Origin: Subdoligranulum sp.
GTDB lineage: Bacteria; Bacillota; Clostridia; Oscillospirales; Ruminococcaceae
DNA: 59,592 nucleotides
Reading direction: 5' to 3'
Assembly (NCBI GenBank): GCA_014799685.1
Contig: JAAVHN010000022.1
Coordinates: 1 to 59,592, forward strand
In this document: piece after piece, positions 34,242 to 42,321 of the stretch
How the letters are laid out: every line of letters begins with the position of its first letter
Position numbering within the stretch: the first letter of the stretch is position 1
Position numbers and translations under genes: made by a program
Notes under the pieces: generated by a model
Databases searched by the model: none
Told to the model about the DNA's origin: nothing
Seen by the model: the letters and a program-made list of their open reading frames with translations, nothing else

Positions 34242-34832
34242 TTAGTCTTCCTTGGAAAGGCCAGTCTTGCGGGCATTGCGCTTTGCAAGGGCGAACAGCA
34301 CGGGGATGCCGATGACGATCGCGACAGAAGCGTCGGAGACAACGGCCGCCCACGCCTGAATCCACGTAACGGTGAGCTCGGAGGAATAGAACAGCACGGT
34401 GAGCACCGGGGTAACAACGCCGAAGCCGAGCGCCACGCCCACGACGGTGACGATCGCATAAATAATCGCATGCTTCACGCCGAATACGCCGTCATCGATC
34501 TTCGCGCCGTACAGCGGCAGCAGGCCGATGAAGAAGCCGGCCACGGCGTTGCCGAACGACCAGTCGAACCACAGACCCCAGCCGCCGATGAGGTCGGCGA
34601 TGGTGTTGCCGATGAGGCCGGTGAGCGCCGCGGGCAGCGGGCCAAACAGCGCGCCGACGATGGGCAGAACCACATAGGCGCTCGTGAGCGAGGTGTTCGT
34701 CGTCACCTTGATGCCGCCAAAGTCCATCAGCACGCCGAACAGCGCGGCGCCGATGGCGATACCGACAATGGTTTTGGTGTCCCACTTGCCCAAGAGCAGG
34801 GCGCCGATCGATTTTTTCTTGTTGTTTCCCAT
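34242..34832 (-). CDS. ECF transporter substrate-binding (S) component, substrate unknown
   Basis: The 196-residue protein has about six hydrophobic helices with conserved small-residue stretches (GIAIGAALFGVLMDFGGI, VLPIVGALFGPLPAALTGLIGNTIADLIGG, WFDWSFGNAVAGFFIGLLP). It resembles the S-component group often named riboflavin-type or HtsT-like, but ligand residues were not recognised. ATG 34832 follows AAGGAG. It is the first gene of the operon. The operon partners (SAM hydrolases, dipeptidase) suggest a SAM-, adenosyl- or methionine-related ligand, which is inference. Confidence 0.88.
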   Translation of the reverse strand: MGNNKKKSIGALLLGKWDTKTIVGIAIGAALFGVLMDFGGIKVTTNTSLTSAYVVLPIVGALFGPLPAALTGLIGNTIADLIGGWGLWFDWSFGNAVAGFFIGLLPLYGAKIDDGVFGVKHAIIYAIVTVVGVALGFGVVTPVLTVLFYSSELTVTWIQAWAAVVSDASVAIVIGIPVLFALAKRNARKTGLSKED

Positions 34833-35025
34833 GATGACCAATCTCCTTACTGTAAAAAATGGATGGATGATCGCATCCGCCGCGCCGCGGCGGCGGGCTG
34901 GGCCGCCCCCCGTGTGAAACAGATCCCTGCGGGGCAAAACCCTTCCCGAAAAGCAAAACGACAGGAAACGCCTGAAGAAACGCATCTGCCCTTTCCACCG
35001 ATTTTCCTGCCGTGAAACCATCTTT

Positions 35026-35054
35026 ATCTTACTGCAATCCCGCCGATTCGTCAA
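35026..35054 (-). promoter_or_regulatory. Promoter of the ECF transporter/DUF62 operon
   Basis: On the minus strand TTGACG (35054-35049) and TAAGAT (35031-35026) are spaced 17 bp. Transcription would start about 190 nt before the S-component gene, leaving room for a regulatory leader RNA. Confidence 0.65.
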
Positions 35055-35092
35055 GGTTTTTTTGCGTGTTTATGAAAAATGTGTGAACGCTT

Positions 35093-35261
35093 TTCCGGTT
35101 TTGGTTTTTTCGTCTTTTACTTTCCCGCTCCCGTTCCCTCCCCTTGTTTTTTCGGCCTTTTTTCTCGCTTATATGCCCTCTCGTGCTCCTTCTATCATGC
35201 TTTCCCTTCCTGGTTTCTTTTCCCTCCTGCTTTCCCTCTTTTGCTTTCTCTCTTGTTTTCT
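35093..35261 (+). repeat. Pyrimidine-rich (C/T) low-complexity tract
   Basis: About 170 bp are almost entirely C and T on the plus strand (and purine on the minus), unlike the surrounding GC-rich sequence. No repeat unit is exact. Such tracts can form triplex DNA or be remnants of slippage. Confidence 0.7.
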
Positions 35262-35474
35262 GCAGATAAATGAAGCATAATGCTGTGTAGGGGCAGTGCA
35301 TTTTGGGATGCGGACCGGGATGGGCAATATCCCTCCCATATGGAGCCGTGGGCCTGTGAAGCTGCCGTCTTTCGAGTCTGCGGGCACTCGCATTCCATTG
35401 GGCCAAAAACGAAAAACGGCAGGCCGCAGGCAGCGAACAGGACGAATGAAAAAATATAAATCCGTCAGAATTTA

Positions 35475-35503
35475 TGTAACATTTCCGGTCATCCGCAGTC
35501 ATA
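35475..35503 (+). promoter_or_regulatory. Candidate ECF-sigma-dependent promoter upstream of the sigma gene
   Basis: TGTAAC (35475-35480), 17 bp, GTCATA (35498-35503). The 'AAC' -35 is typical of ECF sigma promoters, and the same boxes with the same spacing occur before the ABC operon at 36803. It lies 64 bp before the sigma start, suggesting autoregulation. Confidence 0.7.
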
Positions 35504-35567
35504 GACACAGAGAAGGGCAGAAAAAGGACTGCCGGTGCGAACGCACAATGGAAAGCGAGGTGTTTGG

Positions 35568-36041
35568 GTGGACGGCTTTGAAAAGATTTATTCGGAATAC
35601 TACGATATCGTATTCGGGTACATTTGCTCCCTTTGCCGGGATGAACAATGGGCGGAGGAGATCACTCAGGAGGCTTTCCTGAAAGCGCTGAAAAGCATCG
35701 ATTCTTTCCGCGGCGAATGCAAATTGAACGTGTGGCTTTGCCAGATTGCAAAGAACACATTTTTTACCGCAGCCAAGGGGCGGCAGCGGCAGGCGAACTG
35801 TCCGCCGGAACAGCTTTCCGCCGGAGAATCGATCGACCAGAAAATTGCCGACCGGGAAACGGCCCGCCAGATCCACCGGCTGCTGCACGGATTGGAAGAG
35901 CCGTATAAAGAAGTGTTTTGGATGCGCACCTTTGGGGAGCTTTCCTTCAAAGAGATCGCCGCTTTGTTCGGGAAGACAGAAAGCTGGGCGCGCGTTACCT
36001 ATCACCGGGCAAAAATCAAGCTTCAGGAGGGTGTGCAATGA
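35568..36041 (+). CDS. ECF-family RNA polymerase sigma factor
   Basis: The 157-residue product has sigma region 2 (FEKIYSEYYDIVFGYICSLCRDEQWAEEITQEAFLKAL) and region 4 (LEEPYKEVFWMRTFGELSFKEIAALFGKTESWARVTYHRAKIKL). GTG 35568 is preferred, with AGCGAGG 8 nt upstream; GTG 35535 would add 11 non-homologous residues. It overlaps the anti-sigma gene by 4 bp (ATGA). Region 4 is predicted to recognise TGTAAC, seen both at its own promoter and at the ABC operon. Confidence 0.92.
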   Translation: MDGFEKIYSEYYDIVFGYICSLCRDEQWAEEITQEAFLKALKSIDSFRGECKLNVWLCQIAKNTFFTAAKGRQRQANCPPEQLSAGESIDQKIADRETARQIHRLLHGLEEPYKEVFWMRTFGELSFKEIAALFGKTESWARVTYHRAKIKLQEGVQ

Positions 36042-36700
36042 AATATCCCTGTGACATGATCCGGGACCTGCTGCCGCTCTATCTCGACGGCGTATGCAGC
36101 GAGGAGAGCAAACGGGCCGTGGAAGCACATCTGCAGGAATGTTCCGCCTGCAAAGAGTTTTATACCGCGGTGCAGGATGCGGATGCCATCGAAATCGACC
36201 CGCACAGTGCGGACAGAGAACTGCAAAAGGCTGCTTCTTTTCAAAGCATCCGGAAAAAGCTGGTGAGGAGGCAGGTCCTCGCAGCTTTCGCCTCCGTTGC
36301 AGTATTGCTGGCCGTCGTATGTTTCATCGTCGGAGTATTAAAGAGTGCCGGGAAAAACGTGGAATATGCGGATAATATCTCCGTTTCCATGGTGGACGGC
36401 AACCTCGTCGGACGGCTGCAGGGAAGCCGGATCGATCAGATGCGCATCAAGCGGGTATCCGTTTCAGTGGGCGAACAGGAAAAAAACTATTTGTTCTTTT
36501 CCATGGCAGATACAAAATGGGATCAGCTGACGACCAACCCCAATTCATTTTCGGAACGCACGCTTTGCTTTGCCGACAAAGGCGCCGGGCAGATCGATGC
36601 CATTTACTATTACACGGGAGAATATGCCGGGATCGAAAGCATGAGCGGCACAGAATTGCAAATGATCATCGATGCATCCGTGCTGCTCTGGGAAAAATGA
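36038..36700 (+). CDS. Membrane anti-sigma factor with zinc-finger (zf-HC2) domain
   Basis: The 220-residue protein begins with MKYPCDMIRDLLPLYLDGVCSEESKRAVEAHLQECSACKEFY, a zf-HC2 anti-sigma domain whose H-x3-C-x2-C motif binds zinc. One transmembrane helix (about 87-107) leads to a ~110-residue extracytoplasmic domain of no recognised family, presumably the sensor. It is translationally coupled to its sigma factor. A terminator follows, so the downstream ABC genes use their own promoter. Confidence 0.9.
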   Translation: MKYPCDMIRDLLPLYLDGVCSEESKRAVEAHLQECSACKEFYTAVQDADAIEIDPHSADRELQKAASFQSIRKKLVRRQVLAAFASVAVLLAVVCFIVGVLKSAGKNVEYADNISVSMVDGNLVGRLQGSRIDQMRIKRVSVSVGEQEKNYLFFSMADTKWDQLTTNPNSFSERTLCFADKGAGQIDAIYYYTGEYAGIESMSGTELQMIIDASVLLWEK

Positions 36701-36744
36701 GGGATCGATATAGGGCTTCTTTCGGGTACGAGTTCCCTCCCCAC

Positions 36745-36783
36745 ATGCCGTATGGGTGCAAAACCCATGCGGCATTACTTTTT
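36745..36783 (+). terminator. Terminator after the anti-sigma gene
   Basis: ATGCCGTATGGGT (36745-36757) pairs with ACCCATGCGGCAT (36763-36775), one mismatch, followed by TACTTTTTC. Confidence 0.8.
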
Positions 36784-36802
36784 CAAAATGATCCGGTTTC
36801 TT

Positions 36803-36831
36803 TGTAACAAAATTCAAAAAACGCAGTCATA
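36803..36831 (+). promoter_or_regulatory. Candidate ECF-sigma-dependent promoter of the ABC operon
   Basis: TGTAAC (36803-36808), 17 bp, GTCATA (36826-36831). The stretch CGCAGTCATAGA around the -10 box is identical to that before the sigma gene. It lies 30 bp before the first permease gene. Confidence 0.72.
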
Positions 36832-36861
36832 GAAGCAACACAAAAAGGAAGTGTGGTTTTT

Positions 36862-37392
36862 ATGCTGCAAAAATTCAGACGGAAATGCAGGCCAACAGTT
36901 TTATTGCTGATTTTCGGCTTTGCCATTTCTTTTACGGCTGTGTTGACCGGCATCGGCGCCCTCCAGTCACTTCTCGCAGCGCTGTCCAAAATGGATCGGG
37001 ACGTTCCCATTTACGAGACAATGCAAAACACCGGCCTCTCTCTTGCCCTCGCGATCTATGTTTTTTCCGTCGCGAACTGCCTTGTTGTCACAAACTATTG
37101 GATCCTCTCGCGGCGGCGCGGTCTTGCGGTTCGAAAGGCTTTTGGGTGGACGAATGGGCAGCTGGCCTGCATGATCGTCCGGGAAATGGCGGAAACGCTC
37201 ATCGTCAGCCTTGGCCTCAGCGGCATTTTGCTCGCTTTGCTGAACATGGGAAATCCCGGGGTGTTTTCCCTGAGGCTGTCCCCCTTTTTTATTCTGGGTA
37301 CACTTATTTTACTGTTGTTTACGCTGTTTATTTCCGTGCTGATCCCGACAGTGCGGATCCTGCAGATCCATCCCGCGGAGGTGATCTCGTAA
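36862..37392 (+). CDS. Short FtsX-like ABC permease subunit
   Basis: The 176-residue protein has four hydrophobic helices and an FtsX-type core (VTNYWILSRRRGLAVRKAFGWTNGQLACMIVREM, ending SVLIPTVRILQIHPAEVIS). It lacks the large extracytoplasmic domain of MacB. ATG 36862 is preferred, with AAGGAAG 11 nt upstream; GTG 36853 is possible but too close. Its stop overlaps the next start (TAATG). It likely pairs with the longer permease as a heterodimer. Confidence 0.82.
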   Translation: MLQKFRRKCRPTVLLLIFGFAISFTAVLTGIGALQSLLAALSKMDRDVPIYETMQNTGLSLALAIYVFSVANCLVVTNYWILSRRRGLAVRKAFGWTNGQLACMIVREMAETLIVSLGLSGILLALLNMGNPGVFSLRLSPFFILGTLILLLFTLFISVLIPTVRILQIHPAEVIS

Positions 37393-38657
37393 TGGGCGCG
37401 GTCTTGCGTTTGGCTGCAAAGGAGATCCGAAAAAAGAAATTCCATTCTCTTTTGCTGTTCCTCGTCTGCCTGCTTGCCATGTACATGACCGTAACTTCCG
37501 TCACCAATGCGACAAGCGCAGCCTGGCAGCAGAAGATGTTTGAAAGCAGCCTGGGGTTCAACATGGAAACCGTTTTGCATCTGGACTACCATGACACAAA
37601 GGAAACCGATACGTTTGCAGCCGTGCTGGCCGGGTATCGGGAGTATATTGCCGGGCTGCCCGGCGTTGAAGCCGTTGGGCAATTTGACGCGACAGGGATG
37701 TTCTTTTCCGAGCTTCGCAGTCTGGAACCCTATCTTGAGATCAATTCCAAAATCGTTTCAGGCGGGCGATATGCGGGATGCCCCGGGATCACGCAGCTTT
37801 TGAACGTGGATGCGGCGCTGCTGCCCCTTGTAAAAGGCGGCGTTTCGGGCTTTGCGGAACCCACGGGCGGCCATATTCCGATTTACGCGAGCGACGTATT
37901 CCGGGATATCCTGCCCCCCGGAGCATTGCTCACGTCGGAACGGACCGGCGAGGTGTTCGAGGTGGCCGGCTATTTTGCAAAGGGCAGCGCTTGGGTGGAC
38001 GAAAACGATCTGATCCGATTTCCGATGGAACCGCTGGACGGCTGGTTTATCGCGCCTTTCCCGGCCGGAGATAAAAATGATATTCTGACACAGCTTTCCT
38101 GCCTGCACAACACCTATGCGCTGCTCGGAGAGGATGCAGACGTTGCATCCTTGAAACGGGCAATTCATGAATACTCCGTGCAACACGATTTTGAAGCCAC
38201 CGCAAACACCCTTGCGGAAGAATATGCCGCATACTGCGCGGAAACCGCGCCGTTTATCCGAACACAGATCGGTCTTGCGGTATTGATCCTGGCGATGGCG
38301 GCCAGCTGCATCATTGCGGTATTTACGACCAATACGCTGCTGAAGCGCGGGCAATACGGCATTCTGATCGCAAACGGGTTCACCCTGACGGACATCGCTG
38401 TCTGCATCATAGCAGAAATCTCAATGATTCTTTTTTTCGCGATGCTGCTTGCGTGGGGCGCAAAACTGGCGGAGCTTCTGACAGGCGGCGATTTGTTCCG
38501 GGATGTCTTACTTACCGCACACCTGCAGTTTACTTTGCCGGCCTGTTTTGGAATCGGGGTGCTGCTGGTGATCTTCTCGGCGGCGATCCCGGCGGCCTGT
38601 ATCTTTCGGTACCGGCCGTGCGAACTGATGGGAGGAAACACAAATGGCGATCATTGA
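37392..38657 (+). CDS. MacB/FtsX-type ABC permease
   Basis: The 421-residue protein has an N-terminal helix (about 18-36), a ~250-residue extracytoplasmic domain, and three C-terminal helices with an FtsX core (TNTLLKRGQYGILIANGFTLTDIAVCIIAEISMI). This is the MacB topology. It overlaps the ATPase gene by 14 bp. Such systems export lipoproteins, peptides or toxic compounds, or act as mechanotransmitters. Confidence 0.87.
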   Translation: MGAVLRLAAKEIRKKKFHSLLLFLVCLLAMYMTVTSVTNATSAAWQQKMFESSLGFNMETVLHLDYHDTKETDTFAAVLAGYREYIAGLPGVEAVGQFDATGMFFSELRSLEPYLEINSKIVSGGRYAGCPGITQLLNVDAALLPLVKGGVSGFAEPTGGHIPIYASDVFRDILPPGALLTSERTGEVFEVAGYFAKGSAWVDENDLIRFPMEPLDGWFIAPFPAGDKNDILTQLSCLHNTYALLGEDADVASLKRAIHEYSVQHDFEATANTLAEEYAAYCAETAPFIRTQIGLAVLILAMAASCIIAVFTTNTLLKRGQYGILIANGFTLTDIAVCIIAEISMILFFAMLLAWGAKLAELLTGGDLFRDVLLTAHLQFTLPACFGIGVLLVIFSAAIPAACIFRYRPCELMGGNTNGDH

Positions 38658-39324
38658 ACTAAAACAGGTCACAAAAGAGTACCGGAGCGATGCCGTCGTT
38701 ACTCCGGCTTTGTCGGGGATCGATCTGAGCATCGAAGCGGGTGAATTTGCCGCCGTCATGGGGACATCCGGTTCCGGCAAAACGACGCTTTTGAACATCA
38801 TCGGCTGCATGGACCTCCCCACGGCTGGAACGTATTGCTTCGACGGCATGGACGTCACCCGCGAAAAGGAAAAGCGGCTTGCGTTGCTCCGCGGCAAACA
38901 GATCGCCTTTGTCTTCCAGCACTTCGCCCTGATCGACGACTACACGGTATTTGAAAATGTGGAAATGCCGCTGCTCAGACAAACTCTTTCAAAAGCAGAG
39001 CGCAGACAAAAGGTTCTGTCCGCGCTTGGCGCTGCCGGTATTTCCGAATTGGCGCAAAAAAGGCCGGCTCATATCTCCGGCGGGCAAAAGCAGCGCGCAG
39101 CAATCGCACGCGCGATTGCCTGCGATGCCGGTGTGATCCTGGCCGACGAGCCGACGGGCGCACTCGACAGCAAGACCGGAAAAGAGATCATGGGACTCTT
39201 TTCCGGCCTGCATGCGCTGGGAAAAACGATCGTACTCATCACGCACGACAGGCAGATCGCCTCCTTTGCAAGACGTCTGATCACGGTTCAGGATGGGAGG
39301 ATCATAAACGATGAACAGATTTAA
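38644..39324 (+). CDS. LolD/MacB-type ABC ATPase
   Basis: The 226-residue ATPase has Walker A GTSGSGKTT (about residue 37), signature ISGGQKQRAAIARA, Walker B VILADEPTGALD and H-loop ITHD. It matches the LolD/MacB/BceA group. It powers the two permeases encoded just upstream and overlaps the lipoprotein gene by 14 bp. Confidence 0.95.
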   Translation: MAIIELKQVTKEYRSDAVVTPALSGIDLSIEAGEFAAVMGTSGSGKTTLLNIIGCMDLPTAGTYCFDGMDVTREKEKRLALLRGKQIAFVFQHFALIDDYTVFENVEMPLLRQTLSKAERRQKVLSALGAAGISELAQKRPAHISGGQKQRAAIARAIACDAGVILADEPTGALDSKTGKEIMGLFSGLHALGKTIVLITHDRQIASFARRLITVQDGRIINDEQI

Positions 39325-39736
39325 GAAGAACAAGACCATTCTCCTTGCAGCGGTCCTGTTCACAGCAGTTTCCCTGCTCGCGCTTGCTGCCTGCTCCGGC
39401 GGACAAACGGAGTACGAAAGCATCGAAAGCTTTGAATATCACTTTTATCCAGAGGAATATGAGGAGGATCACGCCCCGGCTCCTGTGACATTTTCTTTGG
39501 ACGAAAAAAAGCAGCATCAGTTCCAAATCGATGCCGCCTGCGAAAGCGGCGCGATGGAGATCGGCGTTCTTTATGGAGACGAATCGGTAAAACTGGATCC
39601 TGTTTCTGCAGACGCTCCCTGTAATGAGCTGCTGACGATCCCGGCCAATACGGCCGGAGAACTTACCGTCACCGTTTCGATCACGCCGGACACAAAAGGC
39701 GAGGTGATCGGAGTGCTTCTGGCGCCTGCAAAATGA
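39311..39736 (+). CDS. Small lipoprotein at the end of the sigma-controlled ABC operon
   Basis: The 141-residue product has a lipoprotein signal (basic start, hydrophobic core, LALAACSG; lipidated Cys about 28) and a mature domain rich in acidic residues with no recognised family. It overlaps the ATPase gene, so it is part of the same transcript. It could be a cargo, a sensor or a partner of the MacB-like permease. Confidence 0.8.
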   Translation: MNRFKKNKTILLAAVLFTAVSLLALAACSGGQTEYESIESFEYHFYPEEYEEDHAPAPVTFSLDEKKQHQFQIDAACESGAMEIGVLYGDESVKLDPVSADAPCNELLTIPANTAGELTVTVSITPDTKGEVIGVLLAPAK

Positions 39737-39740
39737 AAGT

Positions 39741-39840
39741 TCCAATTCGGTTATGTATTGCCAGGGCAAAATCCAAGGTAATGTGCGGACGGTTTTATCG
39801 AAATTGCAGTCCCGCCAGCAATACAAAACCGAATTGGGGA
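39741..39840. repeat. Copy B of the ~100-bp terminal-inverted-repeat element
   Basis: The ends CCAATTCGGTTATGTATTGCC and GCAATACAAAACCGAATTGG are inverted repeats of about 20 bp with two mismatches. It starts 5 bp after the lipoprotein stop codon. This is the best-preserved copy. Confidence 0.75.
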
Positions 39841-39850
39841 TATGAAAAAG

Positions 39851-39888
39851 GATGCGGCCGCCGGTTTCACAACACCGGCGGCCGCATC
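39851..39888 (-). terminator. Terminator of the M20 amidohydrolase gene
   Basis: GATGCGGCCGCCGGT (39851-39865) pairs perfectly with ACCGGCGGCCGCATC (39874-39888). On the minus strand it is followed by CTTTTTC. It may also stop plus-strand transcripts from the ABC operon. Confidence 0.85.
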
Positions 39889-39934
39889 TTCGCTTATTCT
39901 GCATTCAGGGCAGCGCTTTTATGGCAGTGTTTCC

Positions 39935-41143
39935 TCAAGAATGCTCCTGCAGCCAGCGCAGGGCAAAATACGCGTAGGCCGCTGTGCCGCGATAGAGGAC
40001 CGCGTCGTCGAAAACAGCCTTGGGGTGATGCTGCGGATAGGCGTAGCCCTGCGCCGCATCGCCCGCGCCGAGGAATACGCCGATGGTGGGCACCTCGACG
40101 CTCACAAACGCAAAGTCCTCGCTGCCGCCGCCCACCTTGCTCTGTGCGGGCACCGGCGGCAGAACGGCCGGCCCGAGCAGCTCGGTAAGATATTTGCGCG
40201 CTGCTTTGGACATCGCATCGTCCGCGATCATCGGCGGGCAATGCTTCGCAAACGTCACCTCGGCCGCCGCACGGAACATCGACGCCGTCGCTTCGGCGAT
40301 CTCCACAATGCGCTTTTTCGCAAAATCGGCCATTTTACTGTCGGCCGCACGGATGGTGCCTTTCATCTCGGCCGTATCGGGGATCACGTTGCTCGCCTCG
40401 CCCGCGCGCAGCATCCCCGGCGTAATCACGAGAAAATCGCCCGGCGTCAGCTCTCGCGCGTGCAGCTCCTGCAGCGCAAGATGGATGTGCACCATCACAT
40501 TGATGGGGTCAACCGTGAGGTTTGGCATCGCTCCATGGCCGCCCTTGCCTTTCACGACGATGCGGAATTCATCGCTCGAGGCCGAGCCTGTGCCGCCGTC
40601 CGGGATCATCAGGCAGCCGTTCGGCAAAGGAATGCCCGTCGTCACATGCAGCATCATGGCTGCGTCCACGTGCGGGTTTTCCAGCACGCCGCTTTGCACC
40701 ATATCGTGCGCGCCGCCGAAGATCTCCTCGGCGGGCTGGTACATCAGCTTTACCTGCCCTTCCAGCTTATCCTCATATTGCTTCAGCAGTCCGGCGGCGC
40801 CCAGCATCATCGCGGTGTGCAGGTCGTGCCCGCAGGCGTGCATTTTTCCGTCCGTTTCGGATCGGTAATCCACCTCCGCCTGCTCGGCGATGGGCAGCGC
40901 ATCCATATCGCCGCGCAGCAAAACCGTCTTGCCGCCGGGCTTGCCCAGCACGACAACCAGCCCGGTTTTGCCGCACTCCATAGGATCACAGCCCATTTCC
41001 ATCAGCTTTTGCCGGACGAACTCCTTTGTGAACGGCAGCTCGAAGCCCACCTCCGGATGCCGGTGCAGCGCACGGCGCCACGATACCAGCTCCTCCTGCA
41101 GCGCCTGTGCCTCGTTCAGGAACAATGTGCTCAAACCGTCCAT
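39935..41143 (-). CDS. M20D-type amidohydrolase (N-acyl amino acid / hippurate hydrolase-like)
   Basis: The 402-residue protein carries M20D markers: LHRHPEVGFELPFT, HACGHDLHTAMMLG (metal Cys/His/Asp), QPAEE (catalytic Glu), a dimerisation domain with KGKGGHGAMPN, and GGGSEDFAFVS. Relatives hydrolyse N-acetyl amino acids, hippurate, IAA-amino acids or acetyl-diaminopimelate. ATG 41143 is chosen, with GGGGAG 8 nt upstream; upstream residues in the frame are not homologous. It appears monocistronic. Confidence 0.9.
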   Translation of the reverse strand: MDGLSTLFLNEAQALQEELVSWRRALHRHPEVGFELPFTKEFVRQKLMEMGCDPMECGKTGLVVVLGKPGGKTVLLRGDMDALPIAEQAEVDYRSETDGKMHACGHDLHTAMMLGAAGLLKQYEDKLEGQVKLMYQPAEEIFGGAHDMVQSGVLENPHVDAAMMLHVTTGIPLPNGCLMIPDGGTGSASSDEFRIVVKGKGGHGAMPNLTVDPINVMVHIHLALQELHARELTPGDFLVITPGMLRAGEASNVIPDTAEMKGTIRAADSKMADFAKKRIVEIAEATASMFRAAAEVTFAKHCPPMIADDAMSKAARKYLTELLGPAVLPPVPAQSKVGGGSEDFAFVSVEVPTIGVFLGAGDAAQGYAYPQHHPKAVFDDAVLYRGTAAYAYFALRWLQEHS

Positions 41144-41341
41144 CTGATCCACTCCCCTTTTCAAATCTCCCTTTTCAATTTGGTTGGCGCCTGCTGCAAG
41201 GCGCGATTCAGATGGATCCGTCTGCCGTGTCATTTTCGATATACACCGCATGATTTTCCGCAAACAGTGCCATAAAACAGAAAAGGGATGCTGCAATCCG
41301 CCTGGCGGGCAAACGCTCTTTCAAAGCAACTTTCCCATGGG

Positions 41342-42214
41342 TTACAGCGTCTGCGCGATGCCGCGCAGATAGTCGCGGAACGCATCGCCGATCTCGGGGT
41401 GGCGCAGGGCCGTTTCCACCTGCGCCTGCATCACGCCCAGCTTGTTGCCCATATCGTAGCGGCGGCCCGTGAAATCAACGCCCGTCATGCCGCCGGTGCG
41501 CGCCAGCACGGCCATGGCGTCCGTCAGTTGAATTTCACCGCCCGCCCCGGGCTGTGTTTGTTCCAGAATGTCGTAGATCTCCGGCGTCAGCAGGCAGCGG
41601 CCCAGGATGGAGTACAGGCTGAACTCCTGTCCGGGCGCCGGCTTTTCAATCATATCGGTGATGTGGTACAAATTTTCCGAGAGCGGGCTTAATTTCATCG
41701 ACGAATACTTCGCGATATCGGCGCGCGGCACCTCACGGATGCCCACACACGGGCGGCCATACTGTGTATAGGCACGGCAAAGCTGCGCGGCCACCGGATC
41801 CTCGCCCATAATCACATCGTCGCCATACAGCACCACAAACGGCTCGTCCTGCGTGAACGCGCGCGCCATCAAAATGGCATGGCCAAGGCCCTTTGTCTCC
41901 TTCTGGCGCAGGAAAAAGATATCGGCAAGGTTTGCCGAGGCGCGCACATCGGCCAGCAGCTTTTCCTTGCCGGGCTTTTGCAGCGCGGCCTCCAGCTCGG
42001 GCGCACGGTCGAAGTGGTCCTCGATGCTCGCGCCGCCGCGGCCGACGATCAATAAAATCTCCTCAATGCCGGCGGCAACCGCCTCCTCTACAATATACTG
42101 GATCGCGGGCTTGTCCACAATGGGCAGCATCGCCTTGGGCATCGCCTTTGTGGCGGGCAGCATCCGCGTGCCGAAGCCGGCCACAGGGATCACCGCTTTT
42201 TTTACCTTCTGCAT
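41342..42214 (-). CDS. galU: UTP-glucose-1-phosphate uridylyltransferase
   Basis: The 290-residue enzyme has the nucleotidyltransferase signature GFGTRMLPATKAMPKAMLPIVDKPAIQYIVEEAV and later EKPAP, GRRYDMGNKLG. It makes UDP-glucose for glycolipids, capsule and galactose metabolism. ATG 42214 follows AAAGGAG. It could also serve galactose-1-phosphate released by the GH112 enzyme, indirectly through the Leloir pathway, although no other Leloir gene is in the window. Confidence 0.94.
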   Translation of the reverse strand: MQKVKKAVIPVAGFGTRMLPATKAMPKAMLPIVDKPAIQYIVEEAVAAGIEEILLIVGRGGASIEDHFDRAPELEAALQKPGKEKLLADVRASANLADIFFLRQKETKGLGHAILMARAFTQDEPFVVLYGDDVIMGEDPVAAQLCRAYTQYGRPCVGIREVPRADIAKYSSMKLSPLSENLYHITDMIEKPAPGQEFSLYSILGRCLLTPEIYDILEQTQPGAGGEIQLTDAMAVLARTGGMTGVDFTGRRYDMGNKLGVMQAQVETALRHPEIGDAFRDYLRGIAQTL

Positions 42215-42321
42215 GGAATGACTCCTTTCGGTTCTCTCTTTTTGCGCCGCCGAAATCCCGCGGCGCGGCGCTGCCTGGCGGCAAGCGTTTTTTCTCTTTT
42301 CCGTTCGCCTCAGGGGCGCGT

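Larger units (their letters stand above)
34833..35567. other. 735-bp gap: long leader of the ECF operon, pyrimidine-rich tract, sigma promoter
   Basis: From right to left it holds the ECF-sigma-type promoter (35475-35503), a nearly pure C/T stretch (about 35093-35261), the minus-strand promoter of the ecf operon (35026-35054) and a ~190-nt leader with a very GC-rich hairpin region (34878-34912). I could not match the leader to a known riboswitch consensus. Open frames here are low-complexity and lack ribosome sites. Confidence 0.6.

Noticed and set aside
32205-35015. A 936-residue open frame on the plus strand opposite the ECF transporter genes
   Set aside because: It is antisense to three convincing genes, has an Arg/His/Asp-rich composition typical of antisense frames in GC-rich DNA, and has no domain or ribosome site.
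35029-35508. A 159-residue Lys/Arg/Glu-rich minus-strand open frame over the pyrimidine tract
   Set aside because: Its composition merely reflects the purine-rich strand. It lacks a ribosome site and any family resemblance.
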